NCBI GenBank assembly: GCA_934702115.1
Contig: CAKUYF010000013.1
Coordinates: forward strand, 1-13,231
Length of the DNA stretch: 13,231 bases
Direction of reading: 5' to 3'
From: an uncultured Eubacteriales bacterium
GTDB lineage: Bacteria; Bacillota; Clostridia; Oscillospirales; Acutalibacteraceae
Under the pieces are notes generated by a model that saw only the letters and a list, made by a program, of their open reading frames with translations, was not told where the DNA came from and did no database searches. The stretch's first letter is position 1; the number at the start of each line of letters is the position of its first letter. A program made the translations under genes and the position numbers. Below, one piece after another: positions 5,659 to 13,231 of this stretch.

Positions 5659-7989
5659 ATAGATAAGATACTTAAAGGGGAAGAAATAGTTCCTATAATT
5701 TCACTTCGTGGATTTGTTATGTTTCCGGATGTAGTATTACAATTTGAAATAGGCAAAAAAAGCTCTATGCTTGCAGTAGAAGAATCTATGAAAAGTAACC
5801 AATTAATATTGTTGATTACTCAAAAAGATCCTGGTGAGAAAAATGCAGGACCGGATGGGCTTTATTCATTTGGTGTTTTAGCTAAGGTTAAACAAATCTT
5901 AAAACAAACAGATAATACTTTAAAAGTATTGGTTGAAGGAATTTGCCGTGCACAAGCTACTGAATTTATTGAAGGAAAAAAGTTTTTAAAAGCTAAAATT
6001 TTGAGAATGGAATCTGAAGAACCAGATTTAGACTTAGTTCAAGAAGCGTTACTACGTAAGTCTAAAGAAGTATTTGAAGAGTATTTAGGGCTTTCTTCTA
6101 AAACGCCCAGCGACCTAATAGCAAGGCTTATAAATCAAAAAAGTATATCTAAGACTGCAGATTATATTTTATCAAATATGTCTTTGGAGTTTGAAAAAAA
6201 GCAAGCATTATTAGAAGAAGTAGATCCTGTTATTAGGCTTCAAAAGGTTGTACTGGCTTTAGTTAGAGAAATTGAAATTTTAAAATGTGAATATGAGCTT
6301 GGTTTAAAAATTAAGGAAAACATTGATAAAAGTCAAAAAGAATATTTTTTAAGAGAACAGATGAAAACAATCTCTCAAGAATTAGGGGAAGAATCTGATC
6401 CGCTGAGTGAAGCAGAAGAGTACATGGAAAAGCTTGAAAAACTTAATTTACCTCAAGCTACCTTTGAAAAATTAAAAAAAGAATGTGATAACTTTTCTAA
6501 AATTCCCTTGTCTTCACCGGATTCTCAGGTTCAAAGGAGCTACTTGGACTTATGTTTTTCACTTCCTTGGAACTGTGCTAGCAAAGATATTATAGATATA
6601 AATAAGGCTAAAAAAGTTTTAGATAAAAACCATTTTGGGCTTAAAGATGTTAAAAACAGAATATTAGAATTTTTAGCGGTAAAAAAACTGGCTCCGGATA
6701 TAAAAGGACAAATAATATGTTTAGCAGGCCCTCCGGGTGTAGGAAAGACTTCTATAGTTAAATCGCTTGCTAAAGCTATGGGCAAAAAATACGTGAGAAT
6801 TTCTTTGGGTGGAGTAAATGACGAAAGCGAAATAAGAGGACATAGAAAAACTTACGTAGGAGCAATGCCGGGAAGAATTATTTCTGCTATTAGCCAAGCT
6901 AAGACAAATAACCCATTAATACTCTTAGATGAGATAGACAAGCTTTCTAAAGACTACAAAGGTGATCCTGCATCGGCACTGTTGGAAGTATTAGACCCGG
7001 AGCAAAATTTTGAGTTTCATGATAGATATTTAGGCGTACCTTTTGATCTTAGTCAGGTTATGTTTATAGTAACTGCTAATAACACAAGTTTAATACCGGG
7101 TCCACTATATGATAGGATGGAAATTATTGATTTATGCAGTTATACTTTAGAAGAGAAATTTAATATAGCTTCAAAGCATTTAATTACTAAGCAGCTCAAG
7201 CGTCATGGACTGAATAAGCGGAATTTCAGTATAAGTGATGAAGCTTTAAAATTACTGATAGAATGCTATACGAAAGAAGCCGGAGTAAGAGAACTTGAAA
7301 GAAAGATAGCTACTTTAATGCGTAAGACTGCCAAAGGTATTGTTTCGGGTACTTCTAAATCAATGAAAGTAGATGTTAATAACCTTAAAGCGGTATTAGG
7401 GCCGGAAAAATATAAAAAAGAAAAGCTTAATTTAGAAAATCAAATAGGATTAGTTAAAGGATTAGCATGGACTTCCGTAGGGGGAGAATGTATGCCGATA
7501 GAGGTAGCTCTTATGAAAGGTAAGGGAAAGCTTCAAATTACAGGATCTTTAGGAGACGTGATGAAAGAATCTGCACAGATTGCGTTAAGTTATATAAGGA
7601 GCAATTCTAAGCAGCTAGGAATTAATGAAGATTTTTATAAAAATCTTGATATTCACATTCATGCACCTGAAGGAGCAGTGCCAAAGGACGGACCTTCCGC
7701 AGGAGTTACAATGACTACTGCTTTGGTATCAGCTCTAAGTCAAACTCCGGTGTATGCAGACGTAGCTATGACAGGGGAAGTAACATTGAAAGGGAAAGTG
7801 CTTCCTATTGGTGGACTTAAAGAAAAAACTATGGCTGCTTATAAAGAGGGAATCAAAACTGTGATTATTCCTTCTGAGAATGAAAATGATTTAGAAAAAA
7901 TAGATGATATTGTAAAAACATCTGTAAACTTCGTTATGGCAGATAATGTTGAAACGGTACTCAAGCATGCACTTGTAAAAGAAGATTAA
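5659..7989 (+). CDS. lon: ATP-dependent protease Lon (LonA type), apparent AUA start codon
   Basis: Lon is a hexameric AAA+ serine protease that removes damaged and short-lived regulatory proteins in the cytoplasm. From ATA 5659 the protein has 776 residues. Its N-terminus aligns without gaps to the E. coli protein at the conserved P12, L16-R17 and P23. Order of domains: N-terminal substrate-binding domain (about 10-210), coiled segment, AAA+ module with Walker A G-P-P-G-V-G-K-T (357-364) and Walker B D424-E425, then the protease domain with catalytic S680 in K-D-G-P-S-A-G and K723 in G-G-L-K-E-K. The first ATG, at 5719, would delete the first strand of the N-terminal domain and has no good SD site. 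In-frame TGA at 5650-5652 precludes any start further upstream. An AUA start, or a G-to-A sequencing error in an ATG, is inferred. The gene sits 20 bases after clpX. Confidence 0.93.
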   Translation: MDKILKGEEIVPIISLRGFVMFPDVVLQFEIGKKSSMLAVEESMKSNQLILLITQKDPGEKNAGPDGLYSFGVLAKVKQILKQTDNTLKVLVEGICRAQATEFIEGKKFLKAKILRMESEEPDLDLVQEALLRKSKEVFEEYLGLSSKTPSDLIARLINQKSISKTADYILSNMSLEFEKKQALLEEVDPVIRLQKVVLALVREIEILKCEYELGLKIKENIDKSQKEYFLREQMKTISQELGEESDPLSEAEEYMEKLEKLNLPQATFEKLKKECDNFSKIPLSSPDSQVQRSYLDLCFSLPWNCASKDIIDINKAKKVLDKNHFGLKDVKNRILEFLAVKKLAPDIKGQIICLAGPPGVGKTSIVKSLAKAMGKKYVRISLGGVNDESEIRGHRKTYVGAMPGRIISAISQAKTNNPLILLDEIDKLSKDYKGDPASALLEVLDPEQNFEFHDRYLGVPFDLSQVMFIVTANNTSLIPGPLYDRMEIIDLCSYTLEEKFNIASKHLITKQLKRHGLNKRNFSISDEALKLLIECYTKEAGVRELERKIATLMRKTAKGIVSGTSKSMKVDVNNLKAVLGPEKYKKEKLNLENQIGLVKGLAWTSVGGECMPIEVALMKGKGKLQITGSLGDVMKESAQIALSYIRSNSKQLGINEDFYKNLDIHIHAPEGAVPKDGPSAGVTMTTALVSALSQTPVYADVAMTGEVTLKGKVLPIGGLKEKTMAAYKEGIKTVIIPSENENDLEKIDDIVKTSVNFVMADNVETVLKHALVKED

Positions 7990-8024
7990 ATTAAAGCTTA
8001 GCTTGCAATAAGGATGAAAGTTAA

Positions 8025-8612
8025 ATGATAAATTTCAATAGTTCTGATTTTTTAAAATCCGTTGGTGATTTAAAACAATTGGAAAAGGATAATGTATCAG
8101 AAGTAGTTTTTTCAGGAAAATCGAATGTAGGGAAGTCTTCACTTATTAATAAGCTTTTAAATAGAAAATCCTTAGCTCGGACAAGTACAAAACCCGGTAA
8201 AACAGTTAACCTCAATCTATATAAGGTAGATAAAATAAGATTTTTGGATTTAACCGGTTATGGTTATGCTAAAGTATCGTTTTCAGAAAAAAAAAGGTGG
8301 TCTAAACTTGTAGAAGGATATTTTTCGGAGAGTAAAAATATATCACTTGTAATTCAAATAATTGATATGAGACATCCTCCGTCTGCTTTGGATATTCAAA
8401 TGATGGATTATTTATACGAAAATGATTTTCCTTTTATTATAGTGGCGTCTAAAAGCGATAAATTAAGGAAAACTATGCGGATTGAACGAGAAAATTTGAT
8501 GAGTGAAGAGCTTAAAAAATATAAAGGAATTGAAAAAATAATATTTTCCGCTCTGAGCGGTGAAGGTACAGATAAGCTTAAAGAAATTATATGTAAGTAC
8601 TGCAACGCTTAA
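8025..8612 (+). CDS. engB: Ribosome-biogenesis GTP-binding protein EngB (YsxC/YihA)
   Basis: EngB is an essential small GTPase needed for maturation of the large ribosomal subunit in Bacillus and E. coli. The 195-residue length fits. The GTPase motifs are in order: G1 G31-K-S-N-V-G-K-S-S, G2 region K-P-G-K-T (56-60), G3 D75-L-T-G78-Y-G-Y-A, G4 S142-K-S-D145-K, and G5 S-A-L-S-G-E-G (175-181). The asparagine N34 inside G1 is typical of EngB. In G3 the usual proline (D-L-P-G or D-V-P-G) is replaced by threonine T77, though the essential D and G remain. AAGGA at 8010-8014 precedes the ATG by 10 bases. The gene lies 35 bases after lon and 16 before valS, and the lon-engB pairing is common in Firmicutes. 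Confidence 0.95.
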   Translation: MINFNSSDFLKSVGDLKQLEKDNVSEVVFSGKSNVGKSSLINKLLNRKSLARTSTKPGKTVNLNLYKVDKIRFLDLTGYGYAKVSFSEKKRWSKLVEGYFSESKNISLVIQIIDMRHPPSALDIQMMDYLYENDFPFIIVASKSDKLRKTMRIERENLMSEELKKYKGIEKIIFSALSGEGTDKLKEIICKYCNA

Positions 8613-8628
8613 AAGGAGTAAATAAGCT

Positions 8629-11241
8629 ATGTGTGAAAATTTAGAAAAAAATTATGATCCTAAAAAGACTGAAGAAAAGATATATAAGTTTTGGGAAAAA
8701 AATGAATGTTTCAAGCCATCTGTAGATGAAAACAAAGAAACTTACACTATTGTTATGCCCCCTCCTAACGTAACTGGTAATTTACATATGGGACATGCTT
8801 TGGATCAAACTATGCAAGATATAATGATTAGGTTTAAAAGGATGCAGGGATTTTCTACTCTTTGGGTTCCCGGCACGGATCATGCAGCTATTGCAACCGA
8901 AGCTAAGCTTATGGAGCAAATGAGATCTGAGGGAATATCCAAAGAAGATTTAGGAAGAGAAGCTTTTTTAAAACGGGCTTGGAAATGGAAAGAAAAGTAT
9001 GGAAATAACATAACCAAACAGCTTAGAAAGTTAGGAGTTTCTTGTGACTGGACTAAAGAACGCTTTACAATGGATGAAGGTTGCAGTGAAGCGGTAAAAG
9101 AATTTTTTATAAATCTTTATAATAAGGGTTTAATATACCGCGGTAAAAAAATCATAAATTGGTGCCCTAAATGTTTAACTTCTATTTCTGATTCTGAAGT
9201 GAATTTTGAAGAAATAAAGGGTCATTTTTGGTATGTTAGATATAAATTAGTAAATGAAGACAGCTATGTAACAGTAGCGACAACTCGTCCGGAAACCATG
9301 TTTGGAGATGTAGCTCTTGCTGTAAATCCTAATGATGATCGTTACAAAGACTTGATAGGTAGGAAAGTTACTGTCCCTGTTGTGGGAAGAGAGATTCCTA
9401 TAGTTGGGGATGATTATGTAGACATGGAATTAGGCACGGGCGTTCTTAAAATTACTCCTGCTCATGATCCTAACGATTTCGAGGTAGGATTAAGACATAG
9501 TCTTCCGGTAATAGAAGTTATGAACGAAAATGGCTGTATGAATGAATTAAGTGGAAGCTATTGTGGGCTAGATAGAAATGAAGCCAGGAAGAAAATTGTA
9601 AATAGACTTAAGGAAGAAGGATATATTTCCAAAGTAGAAGAGATAAGCCATAGTGTAGGTGTATGCTATAGATGTTCAACAGTTGTTGAGCCAAGGCTGT
9701 CTACTCAATGGTTTGTTAAGATGAAAACGCTTGCGGAGAAGGCATTAAAATGCGTAAAAGATGGAGATATTGAATTTGTACCAAATAGGTTTAGCAAAAT
9801 TTACTATCATTGGATGGAAAATATTAAGGACTGGTGCATTTCAAGACAGTTATGGTGGGGTCATAGAATTCCTGTATGGTACTGCAAAGACTGTAATGAA
9901 GTAATTGTATCTAAAGATGATGTAAAAGAGTGCAAAAAATGTTCTTCCAAGAATCTTATAAGAGAAGAAGATACTTTAGATACATGGTTTTCGTCCGGCT
10001 TATGGCCTTTTTCGGTTTTAGGTTGGCCTCGGGATACTGAAGATTTAAGACGGTTTTTCCCGACAGATCTTCTTATAACTGGCTATGATATAATATTCTT
10101 TTGGGTTGCTAAAATGATATTCTCTTCTTTGGAAATGACTGATAAGCCACCTTTCAAGCAAGTTTTAATTCATGGACTTGTAAGAGATTCTCAAGGTAGA
10201 AAAATGTCAAAATCCTTAGGAAACGGTATAGATCCTCTGGAAATAATTGAAAAATATGGTGCAGATGCTTTAAGATTTTCGCTGATTTTAGGAAGTAGTC
10301 CGGGAAATGATTTAAGATTTTATAGTGAAAAAGTTGAAGCTAGTAGAAACTTTGCGAATAAAATATGGAATGCAGCCAGATTTATTCATATGAAGCTTTC
10401 AGAGACAGAAACCGATACATCCTGTTTTAAAGAGGACGAACTCGATAGTATAGATAAATGGATTTTAAGCAGATTAAATAGAGTAATAGAGCAAGTTACT
10501 TTAGATATTGAAAAGCTGGATTTAGGCTTAGCAGCACAGAAAATTTATGATTTTGTTTGGGATGAATTTTGCGATTGGTATATAGAATTTTCTAAAATTT
10601 CAGATAGGAATACTATGCTATTATATGTGTTTAATAACATATTAAAGATGATTCATCCATTCATGCCTTTTATAACTGAAAAAATATGGCAGTCTTTTAA
10701 TCATCAAGGGGAGCCTTTAATGACTTCAGAGTTTTCGAAGTCTAATTCTAAGTATTTAGATCAAAATGCAGAAAAAGAAATTGAAGTATTAATGTCAACA
10801 GTAAAGACTGTTCGTAACTTGAGAAGAGAAATGAATATTTCTCAGGGGAAAAAAGCAACAATCAACCTTGAATCTACAAGTTCAAGTATTACGAAAATTT
10901 TAAATAAATATAAAAATGAATTATGTAAGCTTTCGTATACAAAAGAATTGAATATTGCTGACAAATTTGATAGTGCCGGTTGTGCAACTGCCGTTAATGA
11001 ATATGCTAAGATATATATGCCTCTGGAAGAGCTTATAGATAAAAAATCCGAGCTGGCTAAGTTAAAAAAGGAACTTGAAATTTCTGAGAATCAACTGGAA
11101 CAAGCGAATAAAAGATTGAGTAATAAAGAATTTCTCTCCAGAGCCCCTAAGCATGTAGTTGACGGAGCGAGAGAAGTAGTTAAAAAGTTAGAAGATAAAA
11201 TTTCTAAGTTAAATAAAAGTATAATGGATTTTAAATTATAA
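8629..11241 (+). CDS. valS: Valine--tRNA ligase (valyl-tRNA synthetase)
   Basis: ValS charges tRNA(Val) with valine. At 870 residues it is a normal full-length class I enzyme. The Rossmann-fold signatures are H53-M-G-H56 after P-P-P-N-V-T-G, and K525-M-S-K-S529. Between them lie the CP1 editing domain that removes mischarged threonine (T-T-R-P-E-T-M-F-G-D near residue 220), and cysteine pairs (C-P-K-C, C-Y-R-C, C-K-D-C, C-K-K-C) suggesting zinc ribbons. The tRNA-binding helical domain follows, ending in the K/E-rich C-terminal coiled coil typical of ValS (about 805-870). AAAAGGAG at 8611-8618, overlapping the engB stop, is 10 bases before the ATG. The 16-base gap leaves no room for a T-box leader of its own, so it is presumably transcribed with engB and lon. 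A terminator follows at 11270. Confidence 0.98.
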   Translation: MCENLEKNYDPKKTEEKIYKFWEKNECFKPSVDENKETYTIVMPPPNVTGNLHMGHALDQTMQDIMIRFKRMQGFSTLWVPGTDHAAIATEAKLMEQMRSEGISKEDLGREAFLKRAWKWKEKYGNNITKQLRKLGVSCDWTKERFTMDEGCSEAVKEFFINLYNKGLIYRGKKIINWCPKCLTSISDSEVNFEEIKGHFWYVRYKLVNEDSYVTVATTRPETMFGDVALAVNPNDDRYKDLIGRKVTVPVVGREIPIVGDDYVDMELGTGVLKITPAHDPNDFEVGLRHSLPVIEVMNENGCMNELSGSYCGLDRNEARKKIVNRLKEEGYISKVEEISHSVGVCYRCSTVVEPRLSTQWFVKMKTLAEKALKCVKDGDIEFVPNRFSKIYYHWMENIKDWCISRQLWWGHRIPVWYCKDCNEVIVSKDDVKECKKCSSKNLIREEDTLDTWFSSGLWPFSVLGWPRDTEDLRRFFPTDLLITGYDIIFFWVAKMIFSSLEMTDKPPFKQVLIHGLVRDSQGRKMSKSLGNGIDPLEIIEKYGADALRFSLILGSSPGNDLRFYSEKVEASRNFANKIWNAARFIHMKLSETETDTSCFKEDELDSIDKWILSRLNRVIEQVTLDIEKLDLGLAAQKIYDFVWDEFCDWYIEFSKISDRNTMLLYVFNNILKMIHPFMPFITEKIWQSFNHQGEPLMTSEFSKSNSKYLDQNAEKEIEVLMSTVKTVRNLRREMNISQGKKATINLESTSSSITKILNKYKNELCKLSYTKELNIADKFDSAGCATAVNEYAKIYMPLEELIDKKSELAKLKKELEISENQLEQANKRLSNKEFLSRAPKHVVDGAREVVKKLEDKISKLNKSIMDFKL

Positions 11242-11269
11242 AGTTATTTAAAATATAGCTAAACGTAGT

Positions 11270-11305
11270 AAAGTCTTTGTTCAACTACTGAATAAAGGCT
11301 TTTTT
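11270..11305 (+). terminator. Intrinsic (Rho-independent) terminator after valS
   Basis: A1 stem pairs AGTCTTTGTTCA (11272-11283) with TGAATAAAGGCT (11289-11300), giving 12 base pairs with two G-U wobbles around a 5-base loop ACTAC. It can extend two more A-T pairs outwards. A run of six T follows the last C of the stem (11300-11305). This is a well-formed terminator 28 bases past the valS stop and marks the end of the housekeeping transcript. Confidence 0.87.
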
Positions 11306-11373
11306 GTATTTAAAACATATAATTTATTGTGAAAATATAGTGTTAAAATTTATAACAATAAAAATTAAAATAA

Positions 11374-11382
11374 TGTTATAAT
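11374..11382 (+). promoter_or_regulatory. Extended -10 promoter for the exported-protein genes
   Basis: TGTTATAAT is a perfect extended -10 element (TG-n-TATAAT), with transcription expected to start near 11389, about 25 bases before the ATG at 11414. No good -35 box lies at 17 bases, which extended -10 promoters tolerate. Further candidates are TATAAT at 11388-11393 and the pair TTGTGA 11327-11332 / TATAAC 11351-11356 (18-base spacer). The spacer is very A/T-rich, so individual boxes are uncertain, but a promoter between the terminator and this gene is expected. Confidence 0.5.
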
Positions 11383-11413
11383 TAAATTATAATAAAATAT
11401 AGAGGTAAACCAA

Positions 11414-12124
11414 ATGAAAAAGATTTTTTCTTTAGTACTAAGTGGAATGATAGTTTTCTCAAGCTTTTTAAAAGCAAATGCTGCAGGAATTGATAAGGAA
11501 GAAACTTTATCAGACGGTACAAAAATAATTTACGTCTCATCAGAAAAAATACCTGACAAGTTAAAAGAATTTGAGCAACAAGCGCGTGAGATTTATGAAA
11601 TGAGATATTCCACTAACAAAAATTTAGCAATCAAAGGAATAGCGTTAAGTACTGCGATAGCAGGAATTTATGCTTTAAATAAATTTGGAAGCGGTTCTGC
11701 TATTTCAGTGGTTGGTCAACTGGCTTTGGCATTGGCAGGCTTAGCAGGATTCTTTTATCCGGATTACAGAGATTGTCAATTAGGAAGAAAACTAGGATGC
11801 GGAGGGTGCGATGACAGAGAGGGTTATGATTTTGCTTTCGATGGCACAGCTTATGGATTTGGTAAAAAGGTGTACGGAATAAATGATATTTTGATTGGGA
11901 TGAATACCTATTCAAGTACCTATAAAATCCATAATGATGCAGATGGATACTTTAGGTATGGAATAGCTATTGTATTGAGACCGTATGAAAAAGAAACTGG
12001 AGACACATGCGAAAGTTTTAGCGGTATGTATAATCAAGATGAGATGTTAAACGACAACAACACAAAAGGACGAAAAAAAAGCGTTCGAGCTATATTAATA
12101 GACAAAATTAATGAAGGAAAATAG
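11414..12124 (+). CDS. Exported protein of unknown family with two hydrophobic segments
   Basis: I do not recognise this 236-residue protein. The N-terminus is a Sec-type signal peptide: K2-K3, a hydrophobic core at 4-19, and an A-N-A cleavage site at 21-23. After a charged, probably helical stretch (about 44-66), two hydrophobic segments lie at about 71-88 and 95-115, separated by a short K-F-G-S-G-S turn. They look like a helical hairpin that could insert in a membrane. A cysteine group follows (C121, C129, C132, then C199), inside a glycine/aspartate/tyrosine-rich C-terminal part with the motif Y179-F-R-Y-G. AGAGGT at 11401-11406 lies 7 bases before the ATG. It follows the valS terminator, has its own likely promoter, and is probably cotranscribed with the next gene 58 bases downstream. 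The gene is confident; the function is unknown. It lacks a lipobox and a sortase signal. Confidence 0.85.
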   Translation: MKKIFSLVLSGMIVFSSFLKANAAGIDKEETLSDGTKIIYVSSEKIPDKLKEFEQQAREIYEMRYSTNKNLAIKGIALSTAIAGIYALNKFGSGSAISVVGQLALALAGLAGFFYPDYRDCQLGRKLGCGGCDDREGYDFAFDGTAYGFGKKVYGINDILIGMNTYSSTYKIHNDADGYFRYGIAIVLRPYEKETGDTCESFSGMYNQDEMLNDNNTKGRKKSVRAILIDKINEGK

Positions 12125-12182
12125 CGAACTCTTAAATGCATTTATTATAAACTATTGAAATTTATTTTATAAGGAGAACAAA

Positions 12183-13231
12183 TTGAAAAAGATATTTACA
12201 TTTTTTATAACACTAATATTTATATTTGGTAGCGAAATACCAACTTTTGCAAGTCCGAAAGGCGATCCTTTAGATGAACATGAAAATTACCTTGTAATGC
12301 TTAGAGATCATTTTGAAAAACGTGAACGAAATAAACAAGATCCTGAAGCACCTTGCTTGTGGGAAAAATACCCCAACTATGTGATGTTTTGCGATGATTA
12401 CAGGACAGTAAGGGTATATAATATACCTTTATTATTAAAAGAAGACAGAAATGACGGCTTTCTGAGAGCGTTTGCAAAATTATTGGTAGAAGCTAGAGAA
12501 GAAGCAGTTAAATCAGAAAAAATCGCTAAAGCTACAGGAAAGATTGCAGCAAAAATATTTATAGAGAATTTAAATAAAAACTTAAAAGGTAATGATGATA
12601 TTAAAAAAATAGCAGAGTTTTTAGGTACAAATGAAAGTACGGCAATAGAAAGCTTTATATGCTCCTTGGGAATGGCGGCAACAAGTAAACTACTAGGGAT
12701 AGGCATAGCTGCATCTTGTGCGTTTGATATACTGAATGAATTGTTTGACTTAGTTCAGTTTACTCCGGGCTTAGGATTGTCAATATTTGTAGTGCATAAT
12801 CTGTTAAACGTAGTAAGAATATGGTCTACACGTTCGCAATTTTATTACGAGAAAGTGGCTAATTATGCCACAATTCTAAATGACGTTTATAGAATGATTA
12901 TTACAAATCCAAAAGATGTTATGAAAAGTAATGTATTAGTAACTGCAGTGGATGAAAGAAATTTTTATTCTGTATTTATTTGGAATTCAGCTATTGGCAG
13001 GAGAAATGACGGAGCTTGGTGCGATTTTGAATATATTGGAGGATTGAAATGTGCGCCCAGAGCTAGAGATTGCAAAGATAAAAATTTAATTACGCTTTAT
13101 TCGCAAATTTACGGATATTTGATGACTAAAAGTGATTTGAATTTAGAAAATCTAAAAGATTTTTATAAATATGGTAGAATATCTCATATAGAGTTTCCGA
13201 TAACAGAAAAGAAAAAACCTAGGGTTAAAAT
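12183..13231 (+). CDS. Exported protein of unknown family, TTG start, partial at right edge
   Basis: This frame stays open from TTG 12183 to the window edge, 349 codons without a stop, so the C-terminus is missing. AAGGAG at 12171-12176 sits 6 bases before the TTG, an ideal position. The predicted protein starts M-K-K-I-F-T-F-F and has a signal peptide with a hydrophobic core at 4-16 and likely cleavage after A23 (T-F-A/S-P-K). Then come a short segment with C58 and C70, an amphipathic lysine/glutamate-rich helical stretch (about 93-150), hydrophobic segments at about 156-181 and 196-213, and a C-terminal part with C280, C290 and C297 followed by Y-K-Y-G (328-331). No known enzyme motif is visible. 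Base composition resembles its neighbours. The similar signal peptide, the layout and the 58-base spacing tie it to the preceding gene. Confidence 0.83.
   Translation, partial: MKKIFTFFITLIFIFGSEIPTFASPKGDPLDEHENYLVMLRDHFEKRERNKQDPEAPCLWEKYPNYVMFCDDYRTVRVYNIPLLLKEDRNDGFLRAFAKLLVEAREEAVKSEKIAKATGKIAAKIFIENLNKNLKGNDDIKKIAEFLGTNESTAIESFICSLGMAATSKLLGIGIAASCAFDILNELFDLVQFTPGLGLSIFVVHNLLNVVRIWSTRSQFYYEKVANYATILNDVYRMIITNPKDVMKSNVLVTAVDERNFYSVFIWNSAIGRRNDGAWCDFEYIGGLKCAPRARDCKDKNLITLYSQIYGYLMTKSDLNLENLKDFYKYGRISHIEFPITEKKKPRVK

Noticed and set aside
5719..7989. lon starting at ATG 5719 (756 residues)
   Set aside because: This start lacks an SD site and would drop conserved N-terminal residues that are plainly encoded just upstream in the same frame; the strong SD site sits before ATA 5659.
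12398..12706. Minus-strand frame of 102 codons
   Set aside because: It lies antisense inside the plus-strand frame starting at TTG 12183, which has a signal peptide and an ideal SD site. The other short minus-strand frames (for example 488-745, 6540-6785, 11700-11915) are likewise shadows of real genes.
11414..13231. Pore-forming toxin or host effector pair
   Set aside because: Signal peptides and hydrophobic segments fit, but no family motif, immunity gene or secretion-system marker is visible, so naming a function would be guesswork.
1..13231. CRISPR arrays, insertion sequences, integrases, tRNA or rRNA genes
   Set aside because: No repeat-spacer pattern, transposase or recombinase motif, terminal inverted repeat or RNA gene was found when reading the window by eye.

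Overview
The window looks like chromosomal DNA of a low-GC Gram-positive bacterium of the class Clostridia. The evidence is the gene order tig-clpP-clpX-lon-engB-valS, preceded by yraN, an M19 dipeptidase and a small phosphohydrolase. Shine-Dalgarno (SD) sites are strong and purine-rich, codon use is heavily A/T-biased, and all genes lie on the + strand. GC looks like about one third by eye and was not counted. The gene set and the protein style suggest the Oscillospiraceae/Ruminococcaceae side of the Clostridia, but this is inference, and the species cannot be named.

Layout. (1) Bases 1-2071 hold the last codons of what looks like rnhB (RNase HII), then yraN, a metal-dependent dipeptidase and a calcineurin-like phosphohydrolase, all closely spaced or overlapping. 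(2) Bases 2177-7989 form a protein-folding and quality-control block. It runs from trigger factor (nascent-chain chaperone) through ClpP (peptidase) and ClpX (unfoldase) to Lon (ATP-dependent protease). All catalytic residues checked are intact. (3) Bases 8025-11241 hold engB (ribosome-assembly GTPase) and valS (valyl-tRNA synthetase), closed by a clear intrinsic terminator at 11270-11305. (4) From about 11340 to the right edge lies a different kind of region. An AT-rich spacer carries an extended -10 promoter, followed by two genes for proteins with Sec-type signal peptides that I do not recognise. The second starts with TTG and runs off the window.

The first three regions are ordinary core genome. 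Two points deserve attention. The lon reading frame has no ATG, GTG or TTG that would give a complete N-terminus. Alignment and a near-perfect SD site place its start on an AUA codon at 5659. The exported pair after valS has no recognisable family. Both members have hydrophobic segments in mid-protein and a C-terminal cluster of cysteines followed by a Y-x-Y-G motif. They are the best candidates here for something undescribed, but the sequence does not reveal a function.
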